A DNA stretch of 64,000 nt from Stratiolaelaps scimitus (Eukaryota; Arthropoda; Arachnida; Mesostigmata; Laelapidae), in contig JABWDB010000018.1 of NCBI GenBank assembly GCA_019614645.1, positions 4,208,501 to 4,272,500 of the forward strand, given 5' to 3'. Of the stretch, positions 60,438 through 64,000 are shown piece by piece. How positions within the stretch are numbered: the first letter of the stretch is position 1; each line of letters opens with the position of its first letter. A model generated the notes under the pieces. The model ran no database searches. It was not told where the DNA came from and worked only from the letters and a program-made list of their open reading frames with translations. Both the position numbers and the translations under genes were made by a program.

Positions 60438-61560
60438 TCGGGCCCAAACATTATTGTAATATCTTCATAAACAGTTCGCGTTGGGCTCGTGGTGGCCCTC
60501 TGCCCTACGCATAACACGATTGACAGATGTTCCCAGGCAACCTCGAGCCTATAGGAGGCAGCGGGCTCGATCTTGATCCCGAACAACTTCAGCGCAGTTT
60601 GCATAGAAAGTTTTGACGGCGGTTGTATTCCGACACTCGCGACGAGAGATTATCTGATTCTGTTCACGGTGTGTTCTGTGAAGGAGTGACCGTTTGTCGA
60701 CATGATAACACCTACGTACTTGAAGTTATTGACGAACCTCAGGGTAGTTATACCTCTGTATAACGGATCGGACACGGCGAGGCGTCCCTCCCCGCGCCGG
60801 CGAAACTTCATGGCTTCTGTCTTGTACATCTTGACAGTGTGACCAATGTTCCTCATGTAGCCGGACAGCCTCGCACGCGTTTTCTGAACGCGAAAGCGGC
60901 TCATAGCAGATATACGCAGAAGGTCGTCTGCGTATAGCAGTGTCTTCATATGAGTGGTGCCTTTTACTCGGATAGGGAGATGCACCACACCAGTGGTCTG
61001 GTGGAAGGAACACTCCGTCATGGATCTTCACTCAATTCTTCTGTAGAATGGGTATAATAAACTGTAGCATGTTCGGTGGAACTTCACACATTGCTAATTT
61101 GTTTAGGATTTTGTCCCGCGGAGCCGAATCGAATGCCAACTTGAAATCCACATTTGCTGACTAGAGCGCTTGCCCTCTGTGTCAAATGAGGCGATGTACA
61201 TTTTGGGGTAGAATGTTGCGCCTCCTGATGGTTTAGTGTCCTGGGTGAAGTCCGTCCTACCCTGCCGGTATGCAAAAGTAGGCCTCTAGAAATCTACCGA
61301 GTCGACGGGTAATGAGAAGTGCCAAAAGGTTGTAGCAGCTTCTCTTCCCACCAATGGCCCTCTACGATGACGGCACGTGCGGGACGCGTTTACCCTTAGT
61401 CAGGAATAACAATGAGCAAGGCGTCATTCCAGCTTCTTGGTAGGCGTCCCTGACGGGGATAGGCGTTGAATAGGCTCGTCCGGGAACATATCGGCTGCAA
61501 ACCTCAAGTGTTTGTTGTGAGCGAGGTCCGGACAGGGTACCTTGTTAGATTGAAGGTGTT
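60422..61560 (-). pseudogene. Non-LTR retrotransposon reverse transcriptase remnant with catalytic region
   Basis: Read on the minus strand, fragments of one reverse transcriptase follow in order across several frames: an N-terminal block ending LLITRRLGRFLEAYFCIPAG (about 61320-61260), the first catalytic motif VDFKLAFDSAPRDKI (about 61150-61105), then TTGVVHLPIRVKG, and the YADD box in THMKTLLYADDLL (about 60945-60907). Next come MKFRRRGEG and NFKYVGVIMSTNG, and a final block with ALKLFGIKI and LEVAWEHLS (60600-60500). Frameshifts and stops (for example after ILQKN) show it is dead. Its frames and motifs differ from those of the plus-strand remnant at 59886-60437, so it is a separate element. 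Confidence 0.8.
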
Positions 61561-63369
61561 CCAGTGAGTGCAGCACCTCCATCCCGGAGAGTTCTGCTCC
61601 AATGAACTCGCGCGCTGCTGACGTTTACTCATCGCTCACGGTAGCGAAGGCAGATACAGGAAGTGGGATGGTATTCTACGCCGTGTACATACTCCGCAAG
61701 TGGTCTATTAGTGATGTCGAAGGAATCGGACAGGCAGGTGCACGTCCTCTACCAAGTCACCTGTTAGGTTCCTTGCCATACCAGCTTGTTTCTTCTCGTT
61801 CAGGATACTGTCGGCGGGCTGTCTGGAGCGTCCAACGGTACCAATTGTTGGACAGACCACAAAGGTGCCCCATACACAGACACAGCTCGGCCAGCAGCGT
61901 ACAGCTCTCGTTAAGCCAACCACGGTCTCTGCCATTTCTATTATTTTATGTATGTGTAACTATATATCGTAGTGAAAAAAGCGTGTTCGTCAGAAATATG
62001 TCACAGTGTTCCCAGCTTTAAATAAAAGCGGAGAGGATATTATTTCAAATATGCTCTCTTTTAATCCAGCCATGACCAGGTAGAGCTGACCCTTTACTTT
62101 CCATATTTGTTTAAAGCGTATCCGCCCGCGCCTTACACATACTACATCACTTTGCTGCGTAACGTCACCGTTCGCGTAATCAAGATGAACTTTCTCTCCC
62201 AATCTCGCTCTAGTTCCACCTAGCTATGTCCCTCTCAATCGGGAACCGTCGATACCAGCCTCCCAGCAGGACAACTTCGGCAGACGGGGACGTCTACATG
62301 ATGCCACGGTGGAGGCAAAAAAGTGCATGTTGGGCGCGTAATCTCCGAACAGGTGCCGCGTCACCGGACACCTTCAGACCGGCCGAACGGACAGAACGCT
62401 CGTCGCAACCACGCTACTCCCACCGCACGCTGGATGCGTCAGGCGTGCGCGATCCTTTTTTAGTTCTCCGGCTAGCGAAACATTATCCTGTTTCAACAGG
62501 CGTCCTGCTCCGACGATCTGCCCATCGTCATTCGCTGCCATCCACAATTGCGTCGAAGCAATCTTCATAGAATTCGGCCCGACGCTTTTGCGAAGCCGAT
62601 ATCGGCCGGCCTTCCCAGGTTCAACGGGTGCGAGAGCGTCTATCCGGAGGTCACGGTGACAACAGCCGCTACTGCTGATGCATGCACGTGATCATCTGAA
62701 CACCTGTCAGTGGGCGACGAGAATCACACAACGCCAGAGAGATATGACGAGGCGAAATATACGTAAAATTGTATATTATCTTATATTATATAACAATATG
62801 CGGACAGGGCGATATAGAGGGGTATACGGAAGGACTGCTCCAGCCTTCGCTCGCGTCGCGCACTATTTTTATCTTTCGCTTTCTGTAAAATATGGTAATA
62901 AGTACAAAGCAAGTTATCAAGATGGAACAATATTGTATACGTTAAAACACACAATAAATTAACCAGTTAATATGGAGCCATTGTAAGTATGGACGATGTT
63001 ATTGTATAGTATTATCTGGATTCGAGCAAACCCGCCGTAGTTTTATGCAGCCGCATGCCGAAAATGGGACAGTGGAAGTTAAATGTTGGCCTTGAATCGG
63101 CCCGAAAAATCTACTTTACCTTTACAAAGCCGTCTACAGTAATAGTGGCGTTATTTTCAAAATATTATTAGGGGTGGGCTCGGACATCTGTCGAACGTTT
63201 GTGGGCTAGTCTAAACGCGAATTTCGACCAGTGGATTTAACGGAAAAAAAACTCAACCTCAATTTACTTCGAACGACAACTATGTTTGATCAAATTCGGA
63301 GTTCTGCAAGACCACAATGCTGGTCTAATTCACTCTAATTTAGTGCAGTTGTCAGGCTGAAAGGCTCAG
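61561..63369. other. GC-rich patch then spacer, no supported gene
   Basis: Frames of 75-139 codons at 61.6-62.6 kb overlap on both strands without splice support. The interval 62.7-63.37 kb is AT-rich. Nothing is recognised. Confidence 0.5.
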
Positions 63370-63755
63370 TCCGTGATAAGCGTATGGGAATGGTGTGCGA
63401 AGTTTAAGGCTAGAGAGACGAACTGGTCATGGCCATGGATTTTGACGGAATCGCCTTCAATCGGCTCCCACCTCAGAAAACCTCTGTCACCGGAGAGGTA
63501 TATAAAAACCTATCGGCTGAGAATCCGGATACGTGGCTTGCCGCAAGCAAGTGTACGCGTCCGTAGCTTCTCCACAATAACGCTCATGCCCACAAAGCTG
63601 CTGTTGTTGAGGAGTTTTTGTTCGAGAAAGGAATCAAGTTGTGGGGTCAACCCGGATATTCTCCTGATAGAAGTCCGCCAAAGAAGCTCCTGTCGTTTTG
63701 GCCAATTGAAGAGGCGACTGAGGGCTACCAACCACCAAAGCTGCAACGAGTTTGA
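63370..63755 (+). pseudogene. Mariner-like transposase remnant
   Basis: The C-terminal catalytic part reads LHNNAHAHKAAVVEEFLFEK, then GIKLWGQPGYSPDRSP, LLSFWPIEEATEGY and a TGA (63570-63755). This is the order of the mariner HDNA and PYSPDL blocks. A piece at 63373-63430 in another frame (VWEWCAKFKARE) resembles the N-terminal DNA-binding region. The middle third is missing or scrambled, and the two parts are in different frames. The Asp of HDNA has become Asn, and the final catalytic Asp after the SPDxSP block is gone. No terminal inverted repeats were found. The copy is inactive. Confidence 0.65.
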
Positions 63756-64000
63756 GCTAGTGCTCAGAGAGATTGTACATGAAGTCTCTTCGAACTCCGG
63801 CGGATATGTTTGACTCAACCTAATAGTAGTATCGAATAGAGAAAACTCGTTTCTGACAGCAGTTGTTGTCACAATCGATGTGTTCACAGTTTTCCGGATA
63901 CGGAATTCCAACGCATAAGCGCCTCTAGTAGACGCACGAATTCTGAAGCCGTTTAGTGTCAAACCTGCACTGCCTTGCGCACGCCTACCGTGACAGTAAA
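63756..64000. other. Right edge spacer
   Basis: No feature is seen. A 150-codon minus frame (63962-63510) is antisense to the transposase remnant and is treated as chance. Confidence 0.5.

Noticed and set aside
63510..63962. 150-codon minus-strand gene
   Set aside because: It is antisense to the mariner-like remnant, which explains the sequence.
1..64000. CRISPR array, phage or bacterial island
   Set aside because: There are no regularly spaced repeats, no dense co-directional ORFs and no ribosome binding sites. Repeats and splice-like signals are eukaryotic.

Overview
This looks like nuclear DNA from an animal, most likely an invertebrate. The window is gene-poor and has no operons, no dense ORFs and no bacterial signals. 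It is rich in (AT)n, (CT)n and (ATT)n microsatellites, and CpG dinucleotides are plentiful rather than depleted. It carries tRNA-derived SINE-like repeats, two decayed non-LTR reverse transcriptases and a decayed mariner-type transposase. Codon-like open frames sit in short GC-richer islands separated by AT-rich spacer. The mix would suit an arthropod, but nothing visible fixes the taxon. No protein in the window outside the transposable elements matches a family I can name.

Layout. At 1-8 kb there is spacer with two foldback sequences (1169-1233 and 3251-3299), then a GC-rich island near 7 kb and a full tRNA-derived SINE at 7687-7829. At 8.4-9.1 kb there is a candidate two-exon gene (120 aa). 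From 10 to 24 kb GC-rich islands alternate with AT-rich spacer; the best ORFs start at 10382 and 18181. A second tRNA-derived SINE lies at 25.5 kb. Next to it, on the minus strand, a 3' splice site is fused to a 5' splice site, the form of a recursive splice site. From 26 to 36 kb there is mostly spacer with a SINE fragment, a 29-bp tandem repeat and a 100-bp (ATT)n array.

The best protein-coding candidate is on the minus strand at 37320-36681: two exons, a 49-bp intron and a matching phase. A smaller candidate on the plus strand (43658-44020) joins a signal-peptide-like exon to a short Cys-containing exon across a 72-bp intron. From 45 to 59 kb there are more GC-rich islands with weak exon candidates (47758-47480, 51668-51796, 53425-53640) and two SINE tail fragments. 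At 59.9-61.6 kb two reverse transcriptase remnants meet tail to tail, and a mariner-like remnant lies at 63.4-63.75 kb.

Limits. The gene calls rest on reading-frame quality, splice consensus and phase agreement, judged by eye and without homology or transcripts. GTAAGT-type donors and 60-100 codon open frames also occur by chance in 64 kb, so most coding calls are given low confidence.
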